NCBI GenBank assembly: GCA_029204225.1
Contig: CM055092.1
Coordinates: 82,812,212 to 82,876,211, forward strand
Source: Diphasiastrum complanatum
Lineage: Eukaryota > Streptophyta > Lycopodiopsida > Lycopodiales > Lycopodiaceae
Length of the DNA: 64,000 nucleotides
Direction of reading: 5' to 3'
This document shows, in pieces, positions 21,699 through 33,297 of this stretch. Made by a program: the position numbers and the translations under genes. The notes beneath the pieces are model-generated. The model ran no database searches and was not told where the DNA came from. It was given only the letters and a program-made list of their open reading frames with translations. Every line of letters begins with the position of its first letter. Position 1 is the first letter of the stretch.

Positions 21699-23255
21699 TT
21701 ATGATGTCCTGTTTTCTGGGCTGTGCTTAAATATAAGAGGAGGTCGCAATGCCTTGTGACAGACCTCTTTCTCAATTCTTTCCTTGAACATCTCCTCTGT
21801 TTCAACTGACAGAAGTCTCTTTACCTGTACAGCACTGCACCATCAGATTTTGATTCACTCTCCATCATGAAAATATGTAAGATGCATCAATCATGAGCTT
21901 TTAAATCTTGAGTGTATGCTTCAACTTTGGGACAAAATTGTAGTCAAGATGTGAGAGATAGTAAGCTGACACTCCTTAAAAGCTACCAAAGCATGAGTAT
22001 AATCAAATCTATACAAAAAATATTTTCTAAGTTTCAATTACCAGTAAAAACCGTAGCTACAAAGAATCACAATTTGAAGGTTCTTAAACCTTTTTGAATA
22101 TTTTTCATTTGATGCAAGTTCAAATCTTCATTTTACTCACTTTAAAATTTTGTTTACATATGTTTTCAAACATTCCATTTGATGCAATGATTTGTGGAAG
22201 CTAGGGAACCTGTGAGAGGTGACTTTTGAGGTCTCTTATGGCACTTGATGCTAAAATTGATCCTTGCTATTTTCAACCTCGATCTTATTTTGATACCTTG
22301 TTTAATCATATCTTTCAAAATACTTTCAAACCTTCAAATCTTGGTTCAAATGTACCCACTTCAAATTTATTTGTACCAATGTAAAGAATCACCAGAACAA
22401 CCTTCCGCCTTGAACCTCTTTGACAAGAGGAACTTTTGGTAGACAAAGTATGAGCAGATGTTGGGGAAAAAAAACTGTCTAACCTCAAACGATAGCAAGA
22501 AGCTTCCCGTCATCTAACTTATCAATTTAGCTCATACATTGTTGTGTAAGGAGGACATTCACATTGCAGAAAAAACTTGAAAGCTTATGGTCTGTGGCTG
22601 AAACCAGTGTTATACAAGTGCTTACAGGCATACAGAGTACAACCGTTGGAAAAAGAATCAAAGAAGACAATAAAAATATCGCAAGAACATAGAGAAGGAT
22701 TCTGCTCTTAAGACACAGGGTTTAAACTCCAAGGGTCCTTCATGAATCACAACAATACATCAAACAACACTATTTCATAGCTAGAGAAATGCGAGATTAA
22801 AATAAGCAAGAAACTAATTAGCTGTGGTTCAGCGTACCATATCACTCATACAAGGACATGTCAACAAGAAAGCTTAAGGTTACTTTTCTTGGAATTATTC
22901 GGCTGGTTCAAGCCATAAGTAGGGAGAAAACTACAATGTCTACGAGCAGAAAAGAAGGGATAGGTCAAGTTCAGAGACAAATTAAAAGCTAACCAACCAT
23001 GAGTTCAAGATAACCAGAACTACGCAAAAGCATGTGAATTACATTCTTGACAGACAAGAAAAACAACATTCCAACCTGGTTGATCATCCCTCGAATTGTA
23101 GGAGTGTTGTTAAGAAAGACAGTTTGATGCCGACGTCGCAGTCCAAGAGCTTTAACAGTTCGGCGGTGTAATGCTAGTGTTCCAGGCAAACCACGGACAA
23201 GTTGCACAGCCAACCGTGCACTCCATGTAACTTCAGTAGCTGATCCCCTCGCCAT
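21699..23255 (-). CDS. uL30m: mitochondrial large-subunit ribosomal protein uL30 (L30), two exons
   Basis: Exon 1 (23255-23076, 60 codons) starts with ATG and encodes VQLVRGLPGT, LHRRTVKALGLRRRHQTV and NNTPTIRGMINQ. Exon 2 (21824-21699, 42 codons including stop) encodes VKRLLSVETEEM, then CHKALRPPL and a short tail. Joined after MINQ in phase 0 they give a 101-residue bacterial-type L30 with the plant-specific C-terminal extension and the usual length. The intron is 1251 bases with GT and AG ends (GTTGGA donor, GTACAG acceptor). The product should bind 23S-like rRNA in the mitochondrial ribosome. A possible acceptor (CACCAATAG) just before the ATG hints at a 5' UTR intron. No disabling change seen; this is the clearest host protein gene here. 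Confidence 0.9.
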
Positions 23256-24525
23256 TGCCTATTGGTGCAACAATGTATCGTTACTTTCCTTGTTATAAGT
23301 GTTTCTACAATGTCAATCAAAGAACTTCTACACCAACATAGAACTTTTATATTCCTAACAACTTATAATCGCAAACGCCTCTGAATAAATATGAGTAAAA
23401 TCATCAGTCTAATGCAGATTACTGGATTAACCTTCTACAACTAGTCTAGTCAACAACTTGTGCACCTGCTTGCTAGCATCTACCTCAAACACAAACCTCC
23501 AAGCTTCACCAACACATAAAACAGATAGAGAACCTTGAGTCCCAATAAGTAGAAGCATCCATATCATCCTGATTCATTTCCAATTTCTCACTCAGTTGTT
23601 AAGGCAAGAAAATGAGAGCCAAAGAAGTGTTGGTAAGGAAACGAAAGGAGAGGAGAGTGGAGAGGAGAAAGGGGAGAGGGGGAGAGAAGAGGGAAGAGGG
23701 TTCAGGGTTGAGAGAAGGAGAGAGTGTTAGTTGAGGAGAATTTAAAGAGGGCTCTACTGAGAATTAGTAGCTTGCATGGGAGAGGATAATAAGAGAGGTT
23801 GGGGCACGGTAAGGAGGCATAAGTAGTAAGGCTTACTAAGACTTAGTACAGGGAAAGGAGAGGGCAAGTACCATTCATAGGGAACAAGGAATCAAAAATC
23901 AAGCCTCCAAACAGTGAACTCGACTCTAGTGGCTACAGCCTACCATGCCAAGGTCAAAAGATCCAGCAATAGCCACTTTGGCAAAAAAGGAGGCACCTCC
24001 TTCGGCCACAAGTGAATATCAAAAAATCGTGATTCTACTCATTAGACATTTGGCATTCTTTACTAGTAGAGTGTGACTTGGGCCTTATAAGTCTGGACTC
24101 TGTTTTGCAGATTGCTAATATTTGATTTGCTGTAAGAAGTTTCAATTTTTGGCTTTCTAGTTTCAAATGACTGGTTTGTGAATGTGTGATGATTGACTGT
24201 GGCAATAGGTTCTGTGGAGCCTTCACCATCTCAGCCAGCTGCACCTAGATCCATGCATCCGCATCTTGTAAATGTCTAGTAAGTGCCCAAGGGGTAGACC
24301 AAGGATGTGGATGGGGCAAGACCAGTGGGGTTGGTGGCTCAATGGGGAAATCCACAAAACCGTCTTGCTCCATCAAGGGGCAACACACATCTCAAGGGCA
24401 TGGTTTGGATGTATCGCAATTTTGGCAATCTAACAAGGAAAATGATGGCATTGTCATTAGGAGGTGTCTCTAGGTGTGCAACCTCCCCTTTCACTTGGCA
24501 AAGATCCATGCGTGAAAGGAGATGG
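23256..24525. other. upstream region of uL30m, CT-rich on the gene strand
   Basis: No protein motif recognised. A strongly purine-rich tract at about 23636-23735 reads as a polypyrimidine stretch on the uL30m strand, as often seen in plant 5' UTRs and core promoters. The 5' end of the transcript may therefore lie near 23.6-23.75 kb, with a 5' UTR intron between. Open frames at 24035-24244 and 24307-24567 have no recognisable motif. Confidence 0.4.
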
Positions 24526-24947
24526 TGTTGGAATTTGATGGACAAATTCAAGATCGGAGTGCACTGATCATATTAGCACTCACACACACCAATCAACATC
24601 AACATAAGAGATTAAAGAGAACTTCGATTAATTGAAGAATGAGCATAGCTCTCTACAATGGAATGAATGAAGGTGGGGCACCAGCCCTGCTTATATAATT
24701 TCTCTAGTCGTTAGCAAAAGCTAAAAGCTTAAAGCAAAAAGCAAAAAACAAAAAGCTCATTACTATAGTTGCTCTCTAAAAACTCATGTTCTATTGTAGA
24801 ACTATTGCGCCCTCCTACATGCAAGACCAGCTAACTTGACTTTAGGACGTTGACTTCGATATACTAAAAATAGAATTGGCCCCTCACATAGCTCACAAGC
24901 ATGGCCAAACCAACATTAGGGGTGCAAATAAACATTGATTCCTAGCA
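24526..24947 (-). repeat. copia-type 3' LTR of a truncated element
   Basis: On the minus strand it begins TGCTAGGAATC just after the purine tract AAGGGGAAG and ends AAATTCCAACA, about 422 bases. The RNase H remnant lies upstream at 24948-25193. The start is well supported; the end is chosen by TG...CA form. Confidence 0.6.
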
Positions 24948-25193
24948 CTTCCCCTTAATATTTACTTTGTTATCTATTACGAAATTTTTCTTTGCCAAGT
25001 CCTTTGGTTTATCTGCAACTTGCTCTTTTGTAGGGCAATAAATAAGCTCCACGTCACCACTTTGAATCTTCTCTCTGATAAAGTGTTGTTGTACTTCGAT
25101 GTACTTTGTCCTATTGTGAAAAACTAGATACTTCACCAGTTTAGTACAACTTTGATTATCATATTGAAGTACTGTAGGTGTATGTTGTACCAT
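24948..25193 (-). pseudogene. copia RNase H fragment
   Basis: Encodes LQYDNQSCTKLVKYLVFHNR, TKYIEVQQHFIREKIQSGD and ELIYCPTKEQVAD, the C-terminal part of copia RNase H. It is cut off upstream at 25193, so the rest of the element is gone. Confidence 0.8.
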
Positions 25194-25876
25194 ACAAAGT
25201 TTTATGGTATCTTTTGGATCGCCTTTTCGAACTACATTTGAATCAAGAAAGAATCAATTCTCCAGGTTTGAACCGACAAATCGATTTTAGGGTTTTTTTT
25301 TCCCCCCTCTCCCTTAATTTCTACCCTTCAATACCGATTATGTCAAAAGCAAGTGCTTTCTTAGTGTTAATGGGTAACATGTAGATTATAATTCACGATT
25401 AATTGATATTGAAATTCGAATCTTGATGTGAAACTTAGAACTTCCAACTCCTGAGTTTTGTTACTTAACAATAACCATCACCTGTGGTTTAGGGTTCTTG
25501 ATCCATTTGTTGCCTGCAGTTTTAGCTATGATCTATCTAATATCATCATTGACATTAGCTGCAACAGTCCTCTGGAAAATGCCATTCGAACCAAAAAATA
25601 ACGGTTCGAACCGGGCCAATTCAAACCGGCCGTTCAAATTGTGGTTCTTTGAACGAACCGCGATTCGACACAACTAGGGTACCATATGAAGATCCCGCAG
25701 AATCCTTCGTAGAGAGCAGGTTTTGGATGTGTTGACATTTGGAAAAACCGTGTAGGAGCTGGCCCCTGCACCTCCAAATCGAGGGCATGTCGAGAGAGCA
25801 GATTGTGGAAGTGAACCTCCTGTGGCCACCGAGAGAGAGAAAAAATACTACAAGACAGAACAAGAGTCATACATTG

Positions 25877-25879
<3 letters not shown>
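25194..25879. other. no recognisable gene; small palindromic repeats
   Basis: Several copies of an aaccgg/ggttcgaacc-like motif, some inverted, lie at 25588-25675. No open frame of note. Confidence 0.35.

Positions 25880-25944
<65 letters not shown>
25880..25944. repeat. (TC)n microsatellite
   Basis: About 32 uninterrupted TC units. Confidence 0.98.
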
Positions 25945-25947
<3 letters not shown>

Positions 25948-27059
25948 AACCCAAACAGACCATTTGTGCACAAGGCTTTCTAATTTGTGAGCTTTATGAA
26001 GGATTCATTCAACCTTTCATAAATCACCCAAAAGAAGTCTATTTCTAAATTCTTTTAAAACATTCATGTTGATGTTTTTTGGAGCTACTAATCGTACATG
26101 ACACTCTATCCCAAATCTGACTATCAGCATTTTGCTTTTCGTTATTGGAAGCCAGAAAAGGGCATCGTCACTTCAAATGAATCTTCCAAGGAAAACAATG
26201 TGCTCATTCATTTTGCCGAAAACCCTAAAAAAGCATGTTCATGTATGTTGCAGCTTTCCATTAAACCTCCAATGAACCATGGGACTGTGGAACCAGCGCC
26301 CACGACACGCCCTCGTATGCATGTAACTTTTAGATTATCAGCAAGGTGATGGTACTACATAAAGTGAAATGAAAAAGCCACTTAGGAATAGGAAGCACAA
26401 GGTGTTCATCTAAACAAACCTCCAAGCATGTACCCAAACAAGATGATTCTCGGTAAACACGAAACCTTATCGACAGATCACTTCTTCACAAGACAAAATG
26501 CAACAAGATCGATAACTCCCACTGACTTCAATAACGTACCTGCCGCTGCTCGTCCTCGTCGCTTGGTGGCACGGAGCCAATGACTCCCAGCACACTTCGT
26601 TGATGACCACGAGTTCAAAGAACTTCAAGCATTCTCGATTTCCTTGTGAGGCCTTCTATATCCTTCGTTTCTCTCTATGTTGTGAGGCTCCGAAATTGCT
26701 GCGTGTGCTTTAACTGTAAGCCAAAAACATGTATCTTTTTTGGGGACTTCCTTAAACCTATAAAGAAGTGAATCTAAAGAGAAACTTCTTGTTTTTATTA
26801 ATAAAAGATAGGAAATCCATTAGAGTACAAAAAAGGAATGAATGTTGAAAGCGTAAAGGCCATAAGGCAAATTGAGATACTGTACAACTATAACAAAGCA
26901 ACAATCTCGTAGAGTATCTACATAAAGCTTACTGCTTAGTGTAAATCGCTAGTTAAGAAAGTTGGAAGTTTAGATAGTGCAGGAAGCTGTGAAGCACCTG
27001 TTTCGCAACTACGGCACGTCGAAGTATTGCAAGTGCCTAAGTGCGTTGTAAAGTCATAG
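25945..27059. other. no clear gene; one possible spliced exon
   Basis: On the minus strand a GC-richer patch (about 26660-26541) ends in a strong donor, CAG/GTACGT, and could be a short leader exon. It holds only an ATG followed by an early stop. The plus open frame at 26098-26349 has no recognisable motif. The last part may be 3' untranslated sequence of the LINE. Confidence 0.3.
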
Positions 27060-28320
27060 AAACTCGTTGACGATAATAAGTCGTAATGATAGATAAAGGT
27101 GAGGCACCACGTCCTTGGAGTTTCGCTGCAAAACCTGCACAAGATGATAGAAAATCATCGAATTTCTTACGCATGCACCCATATGTTTCCAAAGCAAAAG
27201 GAATAAAGTCTTCTCCAGGAGTGCGATGTGAATAATCTCGCTCTTTATCTAGAGCTGCATGAGAAGCAGCGGCACCCTGAGTAGTTGAAGCATGGCAAAG
27301 GAGGTCAGGCCGCGAAGGATCAGCAACAACAACATCCCCAAGCGTGCGAATCCCCTCGCGCAAAAGAACAAGATCAACTCGACGCCGAGGCGACTGTGAA
27401 TCAGACACAGGCAAGATGTGGGTCTGCTGATCCCAGACAACATGAAAGTCGCACTCATGTGCAATAGATGCCAATACTTCACGAATGGAATCATGAGTCG
27501 CAGTGCACTCTCTGCCAGAAGGGCAACGCATGAGATGAGTGCCAATAGGATCAACAGGGTGACCACAGGAACATTTTGTCAAACCTGTCAGCACTGGATG
27601 AGGGAAAAAACCTAACCCGAAGAGCGGTGAGAAACAACTCTGAAGAAAGGTGCAAGTGTGGAACAACAGGGCGCGCAACAAGCCAAGCACCAACATCGGG
27701 GCCTACACAAGACAAAAGGCGAGCCCGAGTCTCATCGGAAGGTGAATCATTGAGAAGCTGAGTGAAAGCATGTGAGTGGAAGCGCTCCAAAAGATACTTC
27801 TGAAAATGAGCACGTTGATGGCTAAGCAAAGTCTCAAAGGGAGGCAAAGAAGCTCGCACATGTGGAGGGATGAGATCCTTGGTCGCACAAAGATGTTGTT
27901 GGAAAGGAAGAATGTCTGTTTCCACATGAGCTACTGAATCAAGAAGAATGGGCTTGTTGTCCTGCTGAAATCGAGAGATAAGTGCAGAGGCAACAAGGGC
28001 CCAACTTCCCATAAAAGCAGCTGGAGTAATAGAAGCTGTGCAAGAAAGCCAACACCTCCGGACGAAGCGGGAAGAGAGACTTGTCCATTAATGAGCTAAC
28101 CATTGGGAATACGAAAGGATTTTGAACCCATCAAGTGACCCAGAATATCTGATAAAGTATTATCGAAATCTTGTAGCAAAGCCAAAACATCAAGAGAGGG
28201 AGGAACACACCGTAGAATATAACTTGGCCGTTGAGCGAAGCATTGAGTGAGAATCCCTAGAGCAATTTGAGCATTGCCAAGCTTTGGTAGCAAATCAGCG
28301 TGACGAAGATGCGCGTCCAA
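27060..28320 (-). pseudogene. LINE C-terminal region: connection, CCHC motif, nuclease-like domain
   Basis: 28320-28096 has LRHADLLPKLGNAQIALGIL and ILRCVPPSLD. 28012-27600 ends in GPDVGAWLVARPVVP and FLTALRVRFFP. After a frame shift, 27600-27060 has KCSCGHPVDPIGTHLMRC, a C-x-C...H-x3-C motif. Next come HDSIREVLASIA, RRRVDLVLL, LGDVVVADPSRPD and LDKERDY. The RVD, D-V-V-V and K-x2-D-Y series is laid out like the (K/R)PD...D-V-x-V...K core of LINE restriction-like endonucleases. Nuclease identity is inferred from layout, not proven. Confidence 0.6.
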
Positions 28321-28497
28321 AGTGTCTTACAAAGGAGAAAGCCACAAAATCCGAGAAACCTATAGGAATACCAAGCGCTCGAATCCCATCAACCGGAGCA
28401 TTGAAACTTGTAGGTAAAGGGAGCTCGGGAAGGAGGCCTGAGGACACCAAGCAACGCACTTAGAGGGATTGACAGTGAGGCCCAAAGTCGAAAGTTG

Positions 28498-29559
28498 CTA
28501 AGATAAATGTAGGAAAGCCGGAAAGACGTCATTAGCAGGTCCCACAATATGCGTGTCATCAGCAATAGAGGGAAACAAACAAGAAGGAAAAACAACAAAA
28601 AAAACAAGCAATGTCTGATAGTGCACCAAAGCAAAAAGAATACCACCCAAGGGATTACCTTGTCTGATACCATCAGTAGACGAGATAACCGAAACATCAC
28701 CTGAGCGATAAGCATGACTGAAATATAGAGGCGCATCCATGGAATAAAAAGAGCGAACAAACGGGATAAGCCGAGTGAGAGGACCGTGAGCCGCACGAAG
28801 TTCTTGGAAAATGGTCCCTCGGAAAACAAAATTGAAAGCATTTTTAACATCCACTTGAAGGACAACCCAATCTGGATGAAGATCCAAGGTAGCACGCAAA
28901 ACATGTATGATTGTCTCGCAACCGCCAGGAGTAGCACAACCAAACTGATAAGGAAATAGGTGGTCATGAAAATTGTCACAAAGCTGGAAACCAAGAGCCC
29001 TAGAAACCAATCTGTATAAAACCTCTCCAACAGCAATGGGACGCACTCCACTACCAGGCTTATCCAAGGCTATCAAACGAGCAGCACCAAGAATACGAGC
29101 AATAGAAAGAGGAATACGGCCACATGCTACGGAAGAGCAAACTTGAAAGAGCAAGCCAAACCCGCTAGCAGAGTCATCAGGAGAAAAACAGTCACGAAGA
29201 TGCTCAAAAACCATACCAGAAGAACCCCCAGTTGACAGATGAGGGCTGCGTAGAAAAGCATTAAGAAAATGAGATTCTGAGAGCTGCAAATCGAAATCAA
29301 GTTCAAAGTCCTCAACAAAAGAGGGAAGGGAGACATTTGCCAGTGGATGAAGAAGCTCCAAAGTCTGAAGGGTGGCAGCAGAAGGAGTAGCTGGACTTGT
29401 AGGAGCTAGAGCACGAGCTACACGAGAATACTCACCCACTTGCCCAAGTAAAACACAACGACGCACTCGACGATGAACAGGGGGTATAGAAACACCATCC
29501 GAAGTCGAATCTCGTTGAGCAGCAAGCGCATGACAGCGAAGCAAATGCTCTTCTTGCAA
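28498..29559 (-). pseudogene. LINE reverse transcriptase domain
   Basis: Long open frame with ordered RT motifs: GGSSGMVFEHLRD, GAARLIALDKPGSGVRPIAV, FPYQFGCATPGGCETIIHVL, LQVDVKNAFNFV, TDGIRQGNPLGGILFAL and the catalytic box SIADDTHIVG. The catalytic aspartates (QVDVKNAFN and ADD) are present. It is the best preserved part of the element. Frames are broken upstream (N-terminal finger) and downstream (28.5-28.3 kb). Confidence 0.85.
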
Positions 29560-29922
29560 ATTTTTTCAATCTCCTGACATAAAGCGACGAATCCTGCTGC
29601 GAGTTTTCCTATGACCAGCATCACCACCCCAAGGAGGCAGAGGCAAACATTAGAGAGGAAAAAGCAAAACGACATGCCAAGCTGCAATATCAGAAGGGTT
29701 GGAAACCAGATGAGACAAAGGTAAGGACAAAGCTCTCTAGATGTCTAAGCGCAAGGCAAAGGGAATGTGTGCATGAAGACGAGGACGAGGAAAATCCAAG
29801 TGAAAAGCGGTCAAAATATCAAGGGAGCGAATCCAGGTTCAAGCCGAGTCAGGTGGCAAAGTGGGAGCAGGATGAGGTGCAAGGTCGACATTGGTTAATG
29901 CGAGCTGTTGACGAAAAGTAGA

Positions 29923-29994
29923 GCAAGCGTTATGATGGCGAGAAAGGCCGGCACCCTTGCTCATAAAGGCGACCATAGCCCTGCACATGGAACA
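29923..29994 (-). pseudogene. LINE N-terminal zinc finger
   Basis: Minus-strand CSMCRAMVAFMSK continues to GLSRHHNAC, giving C-x2-C-x15-H-x3-C. It lies within a longer open frame (30210-29839). In R2-type LINEs N-terminal fingers help bind the target site; that role here is inference. Confidence 0.6.
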
Positions 29995-30340
29995 CGAGGG
30001 CGAGAAGAGGAAGAAGGAGAAAGCTGAGAATCTGAAAGAGAGGAAGAAAGTTGGTGGCGAAGATGGGGCGAACAGTATGGCACCACCTGGCCAGAGGAAA
30101 CAAGCAGGAATTCGCAACATCACGGTGGACTTCACGACGCGCGCATGAAGGGGAAGCACTAGAAGGATGCTCTGAAGGGGAAGTAGGTCTCTGTTCTCCA
30201 CGTCGAACAAGAGGATTGAAATCCGGGAGTTGCAAAGGATGAGAAGATTCTTGAGGAACCATATGGACAGGTAAAGATCCAGCCACTGCCTCCGAAGATT
30301 CTAAAAATTTGTGAGAAGCCTCCTTGTTGGCCAACAAGAC

Positions 30341-31044
30341 CTTGCTATGAATTATGCAGGCTTTGCTTTTCAGTAGAATGAGTTTTCAAAGACTTATGCT
30401 AGTGATTGGCTGCCTACAATCTGTCCTGACCTGTTTTTAGCTCTAACTATTTGCTTGCTTATCCAAATCTGAAGAAATCTAGTTGTGATAGGTCACCCTA
30501 CTATCGGAAATCAGCTCCTTGATCACCACTATAGATGCACCGTGGCTAGATTCTAGAATGGCATTGCAAACAGCATAAGAGGCACAATTGGAAAGCGTTC
30601 TCGCAACTTAGTGTGATGTATAAGGCTCAAGTCTTAAGCAGAAGTGTGTTATTTTGGGATTGGTCATCATAGTCCCCGTAGCCATGGAGATCATGCACCA
30701 GTGCATATACTTCCTGGAAAACGAGCAATTCAATCACTTTTTGTTAGCAACAATCCATCGACGACCCTACACAGCTTGATCATAGGTTTCATGTCGCTAC
30801 AGTCTGGTCCACCGACTGTCCTACCCTAATGCTACGAGGGTCCAGAATTGCAATCAGCGTCAATTGATAACCACCATAGAGAAATGATTCGGAACTGTCT
30901 CCATCCGTAGCACCAAAAGTGAAGAGCTAGAAACTACCAAGCGCTGCATCAAAAGAATCCCTGCATCAAAAGAACCGCAGGTTGACAAAACGAAAAGTCA
31001 AACTGCTTATTACGTTCTAAAATGTACATGTAAAAAAAAATCAA
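30341..31044. other. no recognisable gene
   Basis: No supported coding. A small tandem duplication containing 'ctgcatcaaaagaa' lies at about 30941-30975. Confidence 0.35.
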
Positions 31045-31200
31045 GGTATCCATTACGCAATGGAAGGCACCAGGCACAAGTTATTCTGCCCGGTTCGGCT
31101 TTCCAAAATTTTCTAGGCTCGGCCCGTTCGAGCGTTGCCAAAAAAATAATGGAAATCCTTATCGGGTAGAATGGCATGTTCTTGGCTCCTTCCATAGTAC
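31045..31200. mobile_element. MITE-like copy 1
   Basis: Starts GGTATCCATTACGCAATGGA and ends CTCCTTCCATAGTAC. The two ends are inverted relatives of each other and match the copy at 38952-39080, including internal TTCTGCCCGGTTC and GGAAATCCTTA.CGGG blocks. No coding. Confidence 0.65.
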
Positions 31201-32286
31201 ATAAAATATTAGTTTGAAGTGTTCCCTTGTATTTATGTGGACCTACATCTTGTAGGCACTGCCCAACTTTTGGCCCCCAATGCAATCACACCCACTCTTT
31301 TATTTTTTTAATTTAAAATTTTATTTTTTTATTGCAAAACCCTACCTACCTAACGTTCCCCACTTGAAGATGGAGACAAAATGGGTGGTCTTGACTCGGC
31401 CTTCCTGGATGTAGTGGATACATACTAGCATGAAAAATGTTCTTTGACGTTTTCATGATGCTCTTCTTACAGATTTGGTATGATTTTTGGTCATACTATC
31501 ATTGGCTTCATTTAGCAGTGTATGTATACACTCATTGCCTAGCTTACCTATCAATAGGTTATTGGATTTCAAGCCTTCTGTGCCCAGTGAAAAGATATCA
31601 TCATTACAAAAATGTGCTATCAATTCATATGTAGGTAATGATTATAATTTTGCACCTCATTTCTCAATTCATGGCCGTTGTCCTCTTCATGGATTATCAT
31701 GTATAGCTTTACGAAAGTATCATATGACATCCTTTTCATTACATACAAATAGATTATGGAAGGAATACACTTTTGTGAGTGATAGAAACAAAGACATAGT
31801 ACTTTCACTTAACTATGCACTTCATGATAGCTATAATAGATACTTGTAAGAATACTTGCTGCTTATCAACAAAGATTTATCACTTTTTATTCCAATCCAT
31901 AAACTATGGATTTCTGGTTTTTTTTCATAAGCATAAACAAATTCAAGGCTTCTTATGTGACTGTACATTTTTAGAATGATTCAATGACTATAGACACGTG
32001 TTATTACTAAGTGGGACATCACTTCACCATGGATTCAAATACTACACTAATCATGCTATATTGTTTAAATCTCACTCCATTATTTGTATTCTTAGATTCA
32101 ACTATTCTCTATACAAACTACATAAAGAATGCATCTCTTCTTTGTTCTTGTTTACAAGGTGATTGCTTTTTCTATGCATCACAATGAATGCTATGCTTTC
32201 TGATTTTTTATCTTGCTATAGATCCAAAACGTGTTTTTTACTATATTTGATCCACTTGAAGAGTTTGAAAATCTTTTGGATGTTTC
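31201..32286. other. no recognisable gene
   Basis: AT-rich. Open frames at 31437-31849 overlap in several frames and show no conserved motif. Confidence 0.3.
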
Positions 32287-33143
32287 TATTGGATTATTCT
32301 ATTTGTCGGGAGTGATTTATCCAAATAATCGATCTTTAATCTACATCCATTTTGTTATCCAGTTCTGCAGTTTTGTTCGTGTTTCTACATAGTCTGCAGA
32401 AATACTCAGGAATCGATCAACAGGTGGCTCCAACATATTGGATTACTCAGACAAAAGTCAAAGGAGTCGAATGATGACAGTTACTGTTCCGCTTGATATG
32501 AAACTAAAGACTTGCCCTAACTACTCGGTAAGTAAATTTTCGGGAAGTCCTAACTGGATGGATGACAACGCATTACGGCTAACTACCAATTGTGATTTAT
32601 GATCTGATTAGCTGTCCTACTGGATTAGCTTAACTTTTTTTTAGTATAAATAGGTGATCGTTAAAAGATCTCTATTTGCTACCGCTTACTGCTTACAAGC
32701 GGAAGTGCATCAAGCAAAGTTCTTCAATTACTCAAAGATAGTTTAGAGCATGCGATTTTTATTCGCTATTACTTTGTGCTCTCATCATCTGATTTGTACA
32801 TGCTACTTATTGAATCAATCAATCCTCTTGTTGTGTTCATTATCATGTCAAAATGTATGCTTCTCTGTAGTCATTTGTAACTAATAAATCTCTTATTGTT
32901 TCATTTGATCTATTGAATACTTCAATGCTCCAATATTCAATACATCATTGTTTGGCTACGATATCACTTTAGTACTAATGATTTCTAAGTTAGTTGGTAA
33001 AATATTCAACGTGACTTCTGTCATTATATATTTGTTTAATTATTGATCGACGTAGTCATGCATTAGGAAAGAAGGCTCGTCCCGCTGTGCTTGATAGTGT
33101 TCACAATCTTCAACTTATCGAATCATCATTCCTTCTTCTAACA
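32287..33143 (+). repeat. Copia-4 5' LTR
   Basis: 857 bases ending TTCTTCTAACA just before the primer site. The first base pair has changed (TATTGG for TGTTGG in the 3' LTR). Several small deletions relative to the 3' LTR indicate considerable age. Confidence 0.85.
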
Positions 33144-33156
33144 TGGTATCAGATCG
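33144..33156 (+). other. Copia-4 primer-binding site
   Basis: TGGTATCAGATCG directly after the LTR; initiator tRNA-Met type with a change near the end. Confidence 0.8.
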
Positions 33157-33297
33157 ATATCATTAGATACTTTTCATAGTATCAAATTCTTATCAGAGCA
33201 CACTTGCTCTTAATCTTCAATTTGTGGTGCTTTTCAATTGTATCGTAGCATGACATCATTCTTAAGTCATCGATTTATCGATAGACTAACTTTCAGA

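Larger units (their letters stand above)
27060..30340 (-). mobile_element. non-LTR retrotransposon with zinc finger, RT and restriction-like endonuclease
   Basis: A single coding region of about 3.2 kb can be followed down the minus strand through several frame shifts: an N-terminal CCHC-type finger, an RT domain, a thumb/connection region, a second Cys-His motif, and a C-terminal region with features of a PD-(D/E)XK nuclease. It has no LTRs and no apurinic-type endonuclease. This plan resembles R2/CRE/NeSL-like LINEs rather than the L1 and RTE groups that dominate plants. Element ends and target duplication were not found. GC content is higher than in the flanks. Confidence 0.7.

Noticed and set aside
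28389-29051. 220-codon minus-strand frame overlapping the LINE RT in another frame
   Set aside because: The hydrophobic shadow of the RT frame; the RT motifs are in the overlapping frame 29559-28498.
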